DNA of 64,000 nucleotides, from the NCBI RefSeq assembly GCF_000719095.1, contig NZ_JOEH01000037.1, positions 1 to 64,000 of the forward strand, given 5' to 3'. Under the pieces are notes generated by a model. It had not been told where the DNA came from. It saw only the letters and a list, made by a program, of their open reading frames with translations, and ran no database searches. Of this stretch, positions 41,451 through 50,178 are shown one piece after another; the stretch's first letter is position 1, and each line of letters begins with the position of its first letter. A program made the translations under genes and the position numbers. The DNA is from Streptacidiphilus jeojiense (GTDB taxonomy: Bacteria > Actinomycetota > Actinomycetes > Streptomycetales > Streptomycetaceae).

Positions 41451-42821
41451 ATGACGAACAGACATTCCGTCCTGCGTCGCACCGTCCCACTGGGGGCCGT
41501 GGTCCTGTGCGGGGCCATGCTCGCGGCGTGCAGCGGCGCCGGCGGCGGCTCCGCGGGCGGCGGCAGCGGCTCGCACTCCATCAACGTGCTGATGGTCAAC
41601 AACCCGCAGATGCTGGACCTGCAGAAGCTGACCGCGGCCAACTTCACCAAGACCACCGGCATCAAGGTGAACTTCACCGTGCTGCCCGAGAACGACGTCC
41701 GTGACAAGATCACCCAGGACTTCTCCAGCCAGGCCGGCCAGTACGACGTGGCCACCATCAGCAACTACGAGACGCCGTTCTACGCCAAGAACGGCTGGCT
41801 GGCCCCGCTCACCACGCTCGCCGACGGCGACACCGCCTTCGACCAGAGCGACATCCTGCCCAGCATCGCCAAGTCACTGACCGTCAACGGCCAGATCTAC
41901 GCCGAGCCCTTCTACGGCGAGTCCTCCTTCCTGATGTACCGGAAGGACGTCTTCGCGGCCAAGGGCCTGACCATGCCCGCCAACCCGACCTGGGACCAGG
42001 TGGCCGCCCTGGCCGCGAAGGCCGACGGGGCCGAGTCCGGCATGAAGGGCATCTGCCTGCGCGGCCAGCCGGGCTGGGGCGAGCTCATCGCCCCGCTGAC
42101 CACGGTGGTCAACACCATGGGCGGGACCTGGTTCAACGCGGACTGGTCGGCCCAGCTCACCGGCGCCGGCTTCACCAAGGCCACCGACTTCTACGTCGGC
42201 CTGGTGCGCGCCCACGGCGAGGCCGGGGCACCGCAGGCCGGCTTCACCGAGTGCCTCAACGACATGGAGCAGAGCAAGGTCGCCATGTGGTACGACGCGA
42301 CCTCGGCGGCCGGGTCGCTGGAGGGCGCGGGCTCGCCGGTGGCCGGGAAGATCGGCTACGTACCCGCCCCGGTCGAGCAGACCAAGAGCTCGGGCTGGCT
42401 CTACACCTGGGCCTGGGGCGTGCAGAAGGCGAGCAAGCACCAGAGCGACGCCTGGAAGTTCATCTCCTGGGCCTCCAGCAAGCAGTACGAGGACCTGGTC
42501 GGGGCCCAGTTGAGCTGGTCCCAGGTGCCGGCCGGCAAGCGCACCTCGACCTACAGCAACCCCGACTACCTCAAGTCGGCCGGTGCCTTCGCCGCGGCCA
42601 CCAAGACCGCGCTGACCTCCGCGGACCCGGCCGACCCGGGCGTGCAGCCGCGTCCCGCCCCCGGGATCCAGTTCGTCGGCATCCCCGAGTTCGAGGACCT
42701 CGGCACCCAGGTCTCCCAGCAGATCAGCTCCGCGATCGCCGGACAGACCAGCGTCGCAAGTGCGCTGAAGGCCAGTCAGGCCCTGGCCGCCAAGGTCGGC
42801 GCCAAGTACGCCGGCCAGTGA
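41451..42821 (+). CDS. Polyol ABC transporter solute-binding lipoprotein (SmoE-like)
   Basis: Predicted 456 residues, ATG after GAAGGGA. Lipobox LAACSG with Cys near 24. The mature protein matches mannitol/sorbitol binding proteins: INVLMVNNPQMLDLQKLTAA, PENDVRDKITQDFSSQAGQY, DVATISNYETPFYAKNGWL, EPFYGESSFLMYRKDVF, GICLRGQPGWGE and a WAWGVQ segment. Such proteins bind mannitol, sorbitol or arabitol. First structural gene of the importer; the two permeases follow at once. Confidence 0.9.
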   Translation: MTNRHSVLRRTVPLGAVVLCGAMLAACSGAGGGSAGGGSGSHSINVLMVNNPQMLDLQKLTAANFTKTTGIKVNFTVLPENDVRDKITQDFSSQAGQYDVATISNYETPFYAKNGWLAPLTTLADGDTAFDQSDILPSIAKSLTVNGQIYAEPFYGESSFLMYRKDVFAAKGLTMPANPTWDQVAALAAKADGAESGMKGICLRGQPGWGELIAPLTTVVNTMGGTWFNADWSAQLTGAGFTKATDFYVGLVRAHGEAGAPQAGFTECLNDMEQSKVAMWYDATSAAGSLEGAGSPVAGKIGYVPAPVEQTKSSGWLYTWAWGVQKASKHQSDAWKFISWASSKQYEDLVGAQLSWSQVPAGKRTSTYSNPDYLKSAGAFAAATKTALTSADPADPGVQPRPAPGIQFVGIPEFEDLGTQVSQQISSAIAGQTSVASALKASQALAAKVGAKYAGQ

Positions 42822-42837
42822 CGGGCGGAGGCAGACC

Positions 42838-43803
42838 ATGAGCACCCTCTCGACCCCGCGGCAGCAGCGCTTCTCCTGGTCGGCCCGGCAGGGCAGCCCG
42901 GGGGCGGCGGCCCGGCCGCGCGGCGCCTGGGCCCGCAGGGGTCCGCTGCTGCCGGCCCTGATCTTCATGATCGTGGTCACCCAGCTGCCCTTCGTGGGCA
43001 CCCTGGTCATCTCCTTCATGCGCTGGAACGCGCTGGACCCGGGCGACCGGGGCTTCGGCGGACTGTCCAACTACCGCAACGCCTTCTCCGACCCGACGCT
43101 GCGCTCGGCCATCGTGACCACGGTGGTGCTGACCGCCACCGTGGTCCTGGTCAGCCTGGTGCTGGGGCTCGGCCTGGCCCTGCTGCTGGACCGCAGGTTC
43201 CGCGGCCGCGGCATCGTCCGCACCATGCTGATCACCCCGTTCCTGGTGGTGCCGGTGGCCTCGGCGCTGCTCTGGAAGCACGCGATCTACAACGCCTCGT
43301 ACGGGCTCCTGGACGGCGTGCTGACCTGGGTCTGGAGCCTCTTCGGCAGCGGGCACGCGCCGCAGCCGGACTGGCTGTCGGTGGTCCCGCTGATCTCGGT
43401 GGAGGCGTCGCTGGTGTGGCAGTGGACGCCGTTCATGATGCTGATCCTGCTGGCCGGGCTGCAGAGCCGGGCCCTGGACGTGGTCGAGGCCGCCCGGGTG
43501 GACGGCGCGAGCAGTTGGCAGGTGTTCCGCTACCTCACCTTCCCGCACCTGCGCCGCTACCTGGAACTCGCCGCCCTGCTCGGCAGCGTCTACGTGGTGC
43601 AGAACTTCGACGCGGTGTTCACGCTGACCTCCGGCGGCCTGGGCACCGCCAACCTCCCCTACAAGGTCTACGAGACCTTCTACCAGGGCCACGACTACGG
43701 CGAGGCGTCCGCGGACGGCGTCATCGTGGTCGCCTGCTCGCTGCTGATCGCCACCTTCGCGCTGAGGACCGTCTCATCGCTGTTCCGAGAGGAGACGCTG
43801 TGA
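42838..43803 (+). CDS. Polyol ABC importer permease (SmoF-like)
   Basis: Predicted 321 residues, six TM helices, GGAGG upstream. N-terminal RGPLLPALIFMIVVTQLPFV, EAA loop EAARVDGASSWQVFRYLTFP, and DAVFTLTSGGLGTANLPYKV near the end, a feature of the mannitol/sorbitol permease group. It overlaps the next gene by 4 nt. Confidence 0.9.
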   Translation: MSTLSTPRQQRFSWSARQGSPGAAARPRGAWARRGPLLPALIFMIVVTQLPFVGTLVISFMRWNALDPGDRGFGGLSNYRNAFSDPTLRSAIVTTVVLTATVVLVSLVLGLGLALLLDRRFRGRGIVRTMLITPFLVVPVASALLWKHAIYNASYGLLDGVLTWVWSLFGSGHAPQPDWLSVVPLISVEASLVWQWTPFMMLILLAGLQSRALDVVEAARVDGASSWQVFRYLTFPHLRRYLELAALLGSVYVVQNFDAVFTLTSGGLGTANLPYKVYETFYQGHDYGEASADGVIVVACSLLIATFALRTVSSLFREETL

Positions 43804-44687
43804 CCGCCACCGCGGCAGTCGGCCGCCCCGCAGCGGTTCGGCCGGCGAAGGCCCGCCGCAACCGGGAGAACCGCAACCGCAGCCTGCTGGGCCTGCTGGC
43901 CTGGCTGTGCGGGCTGGTCTTCTTCCTGCCCTTCGCCTGGATGGTGCTCACCTCGCTGCACAGCGAGTCCAGCGCCGCCACCAACCCGCCGAGCCTCGGC
44001 GCGAGCCTGACCCTCCAGGGCTACCGGGAGTTCTTCGGCGCCACCACCGGCGTCAGCCCCTGGCCGCCGCTGATCAACTCGCTGACCGCCAGCATCGGTT
44101 CCACCGTGCTGGTGCTGCTGCTGGCCATCCCGGCCGCCTACGCGCTGTCGATCAAGCCGGTGCGCAAGTGGACCGACGTGATGTTCTTCTTCCTCTCCAC
44201 CAAGATGCTGCCGGTGGTGGCCGGACTGCTGCCGCTGTACCTGATCGCCAAGTACGCCGGCATGCTGGACGACATCTGGCTGCTGGTCATCCTCTACACC
44301 TCGATGAACCTGCCGATCGCGGTCTGGATGATGCGCTCCTTCCTCGCCGAGGTGCCCAAGGAGATCATGGAGGCGGCCGCCATCGACGGGGCCGGGCTGC
44401 TGGTCACCCTGCGCCGGATCGTGGCCCCGGTGGCCGCCCCGGGCATCGCCGCCACCGCGCTGATCGCCTTCATCTTCAGCTGGAACGAACTGCTCTACGC
44501 CGAGGTGCTGACCGGTGTGGTGGCGGGCACCGCGCCGGTGTTCCTGACCAGCTTCGTCACCAGCCAGGGCCTCTTCCTGGCCAAGGTGTGCGCCGCCGCC
44601 GTCTGCATCTCCCTGCCCGTGCTCATCGCCGGGTTCGCCGCCCAGGACAAGCTGGTCCAGGGCCTCTCCCTTGGAGCAGTCAAGTGA
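43800..44687 (+). CDS. Polyol ABC importer permease (SmoG-like)
   Basis: GTG 43800 overlaps the preceding stop (GTGA). Predicted 295 residues, six TM helices. RSLLGLLAWLCGLVFFLPFA leads the first helix; EAA loop EAAAIDGAGLLVTLRRIVAP; STKMLPVVAGLLPLYLIAKY is typical of SmoG-like proteins. The next gene overlaps by 4 nt. The importer has no ATPase gene in this window. Confidence 0.9.
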   Translation: MTATAAVGRPAAVRPAKARRNRENRNRSLLGLLAWLCGLVFFLPFAWMVLTSLHSESSAATNPPSLGASLTLQGYREFFGATTGVSPWPPLINSLTASIGSTVLVLLLAIPAAYALSIKPVRKWTDVMFFFLSTKMLPVVAGLLPLYLIAKYAGMLDDIWLLVILYTSMNLPIAVWMMRSFLAEVPKEIMEAAAIDGAGLLVTLRRIVAPVAAPGIAATALIAFIFSWNELLYAEVLTGVVAGTAPVFLTSFVTSQGLFLAKVCAAAVCISLPVLIAGFAAQDKLVQGLSLGAVK

Positions 44688-45673
44688 AGGCAGCCGTCAT
44701 CAGCTCGCCCGGGGTGGTGCGGATCGAGACCGTCGAGGACCCGACGCCCGGTCCCCGCGACGTCGTGGTCCAGGTCGCCGCCTGCGGCCTGTGCGGGACC
44801 GACCTGCACATCCTGCAGGGCGAGTTCGCGCCGACCCTGCCGATCGTCCCCGGCCACGAGTTCGCCGGCGAGGTGGTCGCGCTGGGCTCCGAGGTCCGCG
44901 AGCTGTCCGTGGGCGACCGGGTGGCGGCCGACCCCTCGCTGTACTGCCACGAGTGCCACTACTGCCGCCTGGGCCGCAACAACCTCTGCGAGCGCTGGGC
45001 GGCGATCGGCGTCACCGCACCCGGCGGCGCCGCCGAGTACGCGGTGGCCCCCGCCGCCAACTGCGTACGGCTGCCGGACCACGTCCGGACCAGGGACGCG
45101 GCGCTGATCGAGCCGCTGTCCTGCGCCGTCCGCGGGTACGACGTGCTGCGCAGCCGGCTGGCCACCCAGGTGCTGATCTACGGGTCCGGCACGATGGGCC
45201 TGATGATGCTGGAGCTCGCCAAGCGCACCGGGGCGGCGGTGGTCGACGTGGTCGACGTCAACAGCGAGCGGCTGGCCACCGCCCGCTCCCTCGGCTGCAC
45301 CGAGGCGGCCACCTCCGCCGACGAGATCCAGCGGCCCAGGGGCTGGGACGTCGTCATCGACGCCACCGGGAACCAGGAGGCGATCCAGGACGCGCTGGGA
45401 CGGGTCGGCAAGGGCGGCACCTACCTGCAGTTCGGCGTCTCCGACTACGCCGCGCGGGCCACCATCGAGCCCTACCGGATCTACAACCAGGAGATCACCA
45501 TCACCGGCTCCATGGCGGTCCTGCACAGCTTCGAACGGGCCGCCGACCTCTTCGCCGCCGGGGTGCTGGACCCGGAGGTGTTCATCAGCGACCGGGTGCC
45601 GCTGGACGACTACGCGGCGGCGCTCCAGCAGTTCCGGGCCGGGAAGGGACGGAAGATCCAGGTCGTGCCCTGA
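44684..45673 (+). CDS. Zinc-dependent polyol/alcohol dehydrogenase
   Basis: GTG 44684 overlaps the permease stop. Predicted 329 residues, medium-chain family. Catalytic zinc: Cys37 in CGLCGTD, His58-Glu59 in VPGHEFAGE and the LIEPLSCAVRGYD Glu. Structural zinc: Cys88, 91, 94 and 102 in CHECHYCRLGRNNLC. The Rossmann motif VLIYGSGTMGLM binds NAD(P). It resembles sorbitol/xylitol/L-threonine-type dehydrogenases and most probably oxidises the imported polyol to a ketose. No ketose kinase is encoded next to it. Confidence 0.88.
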   Translation: MKAAVISSPGVVRIETVEDPTPGPRDVVVQVAACGLCGTDLHILQGEFAPTLPIVPGHEFAGEVVALGSEVRELSVGDRVAADPSLYCHECHYCRLGRNNLCERWAAIGVTAPGGAAEYAVAPAANCVRLPDHVRTRDAALIEPLSCAVRGYDVLRSRLATQVLIYGSGTMGLMMLELAKRTGAAVVDVVDVNSERLATARSLGCTEAATSADEIQRPRGWDVVIDATGNQEAIQDALGRVGKGGTYLQFGVSDYAARATIEPYRIYNQEITITGSMAVLHSFERAADLFAAGVLDPEVFISDRVPLDDYAAALQQFRAGKGRKIQVVP

Positions 45674-45780
45674 CGATCCGTGGGGGCCGGGGCCGGCGTG
45701 GTCGTCGACATCGGATCAGGTTGCGGACGGTGGGTTGTCGTCCGGTGTTCACGCGGGCGGACGAAGGTGTCAAAGGTCCG

Positions 45781-45797
45781 GTGCACCGATCGTGCAC
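45781..45797. promoter_or_regulatory. GTGCAC-CGATC-GTGCAC site
   Basis: Two copies of the self-complementary GTGCAC hexamer, spaced 5 bp, lie 27 bp before the PHP-type gene start. This is a possible regulator binding site; no partner can be named. Confidence 0.3.
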
Positions 45798-45823
45798 AGC
45801 CGGTCGACCCCGTGGAGGACACC

Positions 45824-47443
45824 ATGCACCCCGAGGACACCATCCCCACCGACCCCGCCGACGAGCCCTGCGAGCAGCACGCCTTCGACCGCCGCCGGAT
45901 GCTGCTCGGCGTCACGGCCGGGGCGGCGGCGATCACGCTGGCCCCGGTCGCCTTCGGCCCGGCCGCGTCCGCCCAGGCGGCTGACGGCACGTCAGCGGCT
46001 GCCCCGGCCCCCGGCAGCACCGTCACCCGCACCGTCAGCGGGCACCTCGACACCGGCGCCGCCGACTTCGTCTACCTCCCGGTCGAGGTGCCCGAGGGCG
46101 TGCAGCAGTTCGCGGTGCAGTACTCCTACGACAAGCCCACCGTCCAGGCCGGCACCCCGGCCAACTCCTGCGACATCGGCGTCTTCGACCAGCGCGGCAC
46201 CGCCCTCGGCGGCAGGGGATTCCGCGGCTGGTCCGGCGGTTTCCGGACCTCCTTCGAGATCAGCAACACCGAGGCGACCCCCGGCTACCTGCCGGGACCG
46301 GTCGGCGCCGGGACCTGGCACGTCGTCCTCGGCCCCTACCAGGTCGCGCCGCAGGGCCTGGACTACCAGGTCCAGGTGACGCTGACGTTCGGTGCGCCCG
46401 GCCCGGCCTTCGTGCCGAACTACCCGCCGCAGCGCGCCAAGGGCCGGGGCCGGGCCTGGTACCGGGGCGACGGCCATCTGCACACCGTCTACTCCGACGG
46501 CCGACGGCTGCCGTCCGAGGTGGCGGCCGGTGCCCGGGCCGCCGGGCTGGACTTCATGGTCTCCACCGACCACAACACCAGCTCCTCGCACGCCGTCTGG
46601 GGCCAGTACTCCGGGCCCGACCTGCTGATCGTCACCGGTGAGGAGGTCACCACCCGCAACGGCCACTGGCTGGCGCTCGGCCTGCCGGCCGGGGAGTGGA
46701 TCGACTGGCGCTACCGCTCCCGCGACAACGCCTTCGCCCGCTTCGCCGGCCAGGTGCACCGCTCCGGCGGCCTGGTCGTGCCGGCGCACCCGTACTGCCC
46801 GTACATCGCCTGCCAGTGGAAGTCCGGCTACGACGACGCCGACGCCATGGAGGTCTGGAACGGCCCCTGGACCTACGACGACGAGTCGGCGGTCGACACC
46901 TGGGACGCCAGGCTCGGCGAGGCCGTGCGCACCGGCCGGCGCTGGACCCCGGCCATGGGCAACAGCGACGCCCACAGCGTTCCGCAGGTGATCGGGCTGC
47001 CGCACAACGTGGTCCTGGCCGACGACCTGACCACCCCCGACGTGCTGGCCGGCATCAAGGCCGGGCACAGCTGGATCGCCGAGTCCTCGGCGGTGCAGCT
47101 GGACTTCACCGTCACCGGCGGCGGCCGGCAGGCCGGGATCGGCGGCACGCTGACCGCCGCGGCCGACGCCCCGGTGGACGTCCGGATCGACGTGTCCGGC
47201 GTGCCGAAGGGCACGGTCCGCTTCATCACCGACGAGGGCCAGCTGCACCAGGAGTCGTTGCCCGACTCCGGCACCGGCACGGTGGTCTGGCGCACCACCA
47301 CCTCGCTGGCGGCCTACGTCCGCGCCGAGGTGCGCCAGCCGATGGCCGACGGCAGCCCGGGCCAGGGCAACACCATGGGCCCGGCGCTGGTCTGGGGTCC
47401 GATGGCGGCGCTCACCAACCCGGTCTTCCTGCGGGTCGGCTGA
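45824..47443 (+). CDS. Tat-exported PHP/CehA-type metallohydrolase
   Basis: ATG 45824 chosen for GGAGG 5 nt upstream. Predicted 539 residues. Tat signal: DRRRMLLGVTAG with Arg at 23-25 and an ASAQA cleavage region. The N-terminal beta domain (about 60-205) precedes a PHP-like metal site: GDGHLHTVYSDGR (His-x-His), STDHN, GEEVT, VPAHPY and MGNSDAHS. These are the motifs of CehA/McbA family metallohydrolases, which include the carbaryl ester hydrolase, and of phosphodiesterase-like PHP proteins. The substrate may be a phospho- or ester-linked extracellular compound. Not obviously tied to the polyol operon that ends 150 bp upstream. Confidence 0.82.
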   Translation: MHPEDTIPTDPADEPCEQHAFDRRRMLLGVTAGAAAITLAPVAFGPAASAQAADGTSAAAPAPGSTVTRTVSGHLDTGAADFVYLPVEVPEGVQQFAVQYSYDKPTVQAGTPANSCDIGVFDQRGTALGGRGFRGWSGGFRTSFEISNTEATPGYLPGPVGAGTWHVVLGPYQVAPQGLDYQVQVTLTFGAPGPAFVPNYPPQRAKGRGRAWYRGDGHLHTVYSDGRRLPSEVAAGARAAGLDFMVSTDHNTSSSHAVWGQYSGPDLLIVTGEEVTTRNGHWLALGLPAGEWIDWRYRSRDNAFARFAGQVHRSGGLVVPAHPYCPYIACQWKSGYDDADAMEVWNGPWTYDDESAVDTWDARLGEAVRTGRRWTPAMGNSDAHSVPQVIGLPHNVVLADDLTTPDVLAGIKAGHSWIAESSAVQLDFTVTGGGRQAGIGGTLTAAADAPVDVRIDVSGVPKGTVRFITDEGQLHQESLPDSGTGTVVWRTTTSLAAYVRAEVRQPMADGSPGQGNTMGPALVWGPMAALTNPVFLRVG

Positions 47444-47475
47444 CGCCCCGTCGCCTGCTCCCGCCGCCCGGCCAC

Positions 47476-47530
47476 GCCGCCTGCTCGCCGCTACCCGTCG
47501 GCATACCGGCGGGCCGCGGGGGCAGGCGGC
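47476..47530 (+). terminator. Terminator of the metallohydrolase gene
   Basis: GCCGCCTGC (47476-47484) pairs perfectly with GCAGGCGGC (47522-47530); GC-rich inner pairings extend the fold. It lies 32 nt after the stop. Confidence 0.5.
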
Positions 47531-47631
47531 TGTCACGGACGCCCCGGCATGTGACATGCCCGTAATCGGGGCGGTCCTCGACTGCCCTAGCCTCGGCCCG
47601 AGCAGCGCGGTCCAACCGGAAGGGGAGCAGC

Positions 47632-50178
47632 GTGGTCGTCGCGGTCGGGGTCGAGGAGGAGTTCCATGTCGTCGATGTCGAGTCCAGAACGCTGGTGCCC
47701 CGGGCCCGTGCCGTCCTGGACCGCCTCCCCGAACGGGGCTTCACCACGGAGCTGCAGCAGTCCATCGTGGAGGCCAACAGCCGTCCGCACCGCTCCCTCG
47801 CGGCGCTGCTCAGAGATCTGCAGGCGTCCCGCCGGGCGCTGAACGCCGCCGCCGAGCCGCTGGGCCTGGCCCTGGTCGCGGCGGGGACGGCGCCGCTGGC
47901 CCAACTGGGCAGCATCGACCCCACCGACGACCCGCGCTACCGGCGGATGGCGGAGAACTACCGGGTGGTCGCCGAGGAGCAGCTGATCTGCGGGGCGCAG
48001 GTCCACGTCGACGTCCCGGACCGGGACACCGGCGTGATCGCGATGGGGCTGCTGGCCCCCTGGCTGCCGGTGCTGCTGGCGCTGTCGGCCAGTTCGCCGT
48101 TCTGGCTGGGCTCGGACACCGGCTACGCCAGCTGGCGCACCCTGCTCTGGCAGCGCTGGCCCACCACCGGACCGGCCGGCTCCTTCGCCAGTGCCGCCGA
48201 GTACGACGCCACCATCGCCGGCCTGGTGCGCTCGGGCGTGATCAGCGACACCGGGATGGTCTACTACGACGTCCGCCCCTCGGCCCATCTGCAGACCCTG
48301 GAGCTGCGGATCTGCGACGCCTGCCCGCGCGCCGAGACCGTGGTGATGATCACCGGACTGTTCCGTGCGCTGGTCGTGGACGCCTGCGCCGACGTGGCCG
48401 CGGGGGCCGAGCCGCCGCGCCGGGGGCAGGAGTGGCTGCGCGCGGCGACCTGGCGGGCGGCCCGCTCGGGTCTGGAGGGCGACCTGGTGGACCCGGCGAC
48501 CGGCCTCCCGGTGCCCGCCCCGCGGGTGGTGCGCTCGCTGCTGACCCGGCTGCGCCCGGCGCTGGAGCAGACCGGCGACTGGGACGCCGTGGTCGAGCTT
48601 GCCGAGGCGGCCCTGGGCCGGGGCAGCGCCGCGCACCGGCTGCGCCGGCTGGCGCTGCGCGAGGGCCGGCGGGCCGCCGTCGACCTGCTGGTCGCCGAGA
48701 CCCGCGGTGACCGCCGCGGCCGGGACCAGTCGGCCCACCGCGGCCTGCTGCGCGGCTACCGCGCCGAGCAGGACGAGGCGGTGACCGTCACCGGCGAGAG
48801 CCGCGAGCCCTACCGGGCCGTGCTGGAGCAGTTGGAGCGGCAGGAGTCCGCCGGTCTGCGCAGCCGGATCCGCGAGCGCGACGCCCGGCAGTGGCGGGAC
48901 GGCGTCACCTTCCGGGTCGACGGCGAGGACCAGGCCAGGCTGTTCCCCTACGACGTGGTCCCGCGCCTGGTCGACGGCGGCGAGTGGCGCGATCTGAGCC
49001 TGGGCCTGGCGCAGCGGCTGCGCGCCCTGGAGGCCTACACCCACGACGCCTACGGCGAGCGCACGGCGGTCCGCGACGGGGTGCTGCCCGCGCGGCTGCT
49101 GGAGGGTTCGGCCGGTCTGCGCGACGCGGGCCGGGCGCCGCTGCCGGGTTCGGTCCGCATCCACGTCGCCGGAATGGACCTGGTCAGGGATGCCGCGCAG
49201 GGCTGGCTGGTGCTGGAGGACAATCTGCGGGTGCCCTCGGGGATCGCCTACGCCCTGGCCGCCCGCGGGCTGGGGGTGCTCGGCCCAGGCCCCGGCACGC
49301 TCTCCCTGGACACCGTCCCCGACCTGCTGCGGCGCACCCTGCTCGCCGCCGCGCCGCCGCTGGCGGCGGCGGACCCGGTGCTGGCCATCGTCAGCGACGG
49401 GCCGCAGAACTCCGCCTGGTACGAGCACCGGACCCTGGCCGCGGCCATGGGCGTCGGCGTGTTCACCCCGGACCAGCTGACCATCGGTCAGGACGGCCGG
49501 GTCAGGGCCGGGGGCGGCCCGGTCGACGTGCTCTACCGCCGGATCGACGAGGACGACCTGGCCAAGGCCATGGGGGAGGACGGCGTCCCGCTGTGGCCGG
49601 GGCTGCTGGCGGCGGTGGAGTCGGGCCGGCTCGCCCTGGCCAACGCCCCCGGCAACGGGGTCGCCGACGACAAGGCGCTCTACGCCTTCGTCCCCCGGCT
49701 GATCCGCTACTACCTGGGCGAGGAGCCGCTGCTGGCCCAGGTCCCCACGCTGCTGCCGACCGACGACGGCCGGCTCGACGAGATCCTGGAGCGGCTGCCC
49801 GAACTGGTCGTCAAACCCGTGGACGGGCACGGCGGCGCGGGCGTCGTCATCGGTCCGTACGCCTCCCCGGAGGAGCTGGCCCGGCTGCGCGCCGCGCTGC
49901 TGGAGGCCCCCGACCGCTGGGTGGCCCAGGACGTGGTCTCGCTGACCAGCCATCCCACCTTCGACGGCGAGCGGCTGGAACCCCGGGTGGTCGACCTCAG
50001 GGCCTTCGTGCTGGCCGAGCGCGACGGCAGCGGCCCGGGCGCCGTCGGCCTGCGGCCCACCGTGCTGCCGGCCGCGCTCACCCGGGTCGCCGCCGGGGGC
50101 AGCCTGATCGTCAACTCCTCGCGCGGCGGCGGCGCCAAGGACACCTGGATAGGAGCTGCACCGGCATGTGCGGACTGA
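47632..50178 (+). CDS. Carboxylate-amine ligase fused to a circularly permuted type-2 ATP-grasp
   Basis: Predicted 848 residues, GTG 47632 with AGGGGAG upstream and a TAGCCT -10-like box at 47588. Residues 1 to about 365 are a GCS2/YbdK-type ligase: VAVGVEEEFHVVD, QQSIVEANS, GAQVHVDVPDR, MVYYDVRPSAHLQTLELRI. Residues about 395-845 are a CP_ATPgrasp_2 domain: GVTFRVDGEDQARLFPYDVV, VLEDNLRVPSGIAYAL, VDVLYRRIDEDDL, LVVKPVDGHGGAGVVIGPYA and DLRAFVL, with the nucleotide-binding Lys and Asp/Glu sites. Two peptide-bond-type ligases in one chain suggest stepwise assembly of a small peptide. It overlaps the amidotransferase gene by 13 nt. Confidence 0.85.
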   Translation: MVVAVGVEEEFHVVDVESRTLVPRARAVLDRLPERGFTTELQQSIVEANSRPHRSLAALLRDLQASRRALNAAAEPLGLALVAAGTAPLAQLGSIDPTDDPRYRRMAENYRVVAEEQLICGAQVHVDVPDRDTGVIAMGLLAPWLPVLLALSASSPFWLGSDTGYASWRTLLWQRWPTTGPAGSFASAAEYDATIAGLVRSGVISDTGMVYYDVRPSAHLQTLELRICDACPRAETVVMITGLFRALVVDACADVAAGAEPPRRGQEWLRAATWRAARSGLEGDLVDPATGLPVPAPRVVRSLLTRLRPALEQTGDWDAVVELAEAALGRGSAAHRLRRLALREGRRAAVDLLVAETRGDRRGRDQSAHRGLLRGYRAEQDEAVTVTGESREPYRAVLEQLERQESAGLRSRIRERDARQWRDGVTFRVDGEDQARLFPYDVVPRLVDGGEWRDLSLGLAQRLRALEAYTHDAYGERTAVRDGVLPARLLEGSAGLRDAGRAPLPGSVRIHVAGMDLVRDAAQGWLVLEDNLRVPSGIAYALAARGLGVLGPGPGTLSLDTVPDLLRRTLLAAAPPLAAADPVLAIVSDGPQNSAWYEHRTLAAAMGVGVFTPDQLTIGQDGRVRAGGGPVDVLYRRIDEDDLAKAMGEDGVPLWPGLLAAVESGRLALANAPGNGVADDKALYAFVPRLIRYYLGEEPLLAQVPTLLPTDDGRLDEILERLPELVVKPVDGHGGAGVVIGPYASPEELARLRAALLEAPDRWVAQDVVSLTSHPTFDGERLEPRVVDLRAFVLAERDGSGPGAVGLRPTVLPAALTRVAAGGSLIVNSSRGGGAKDTWIGAAPACAD

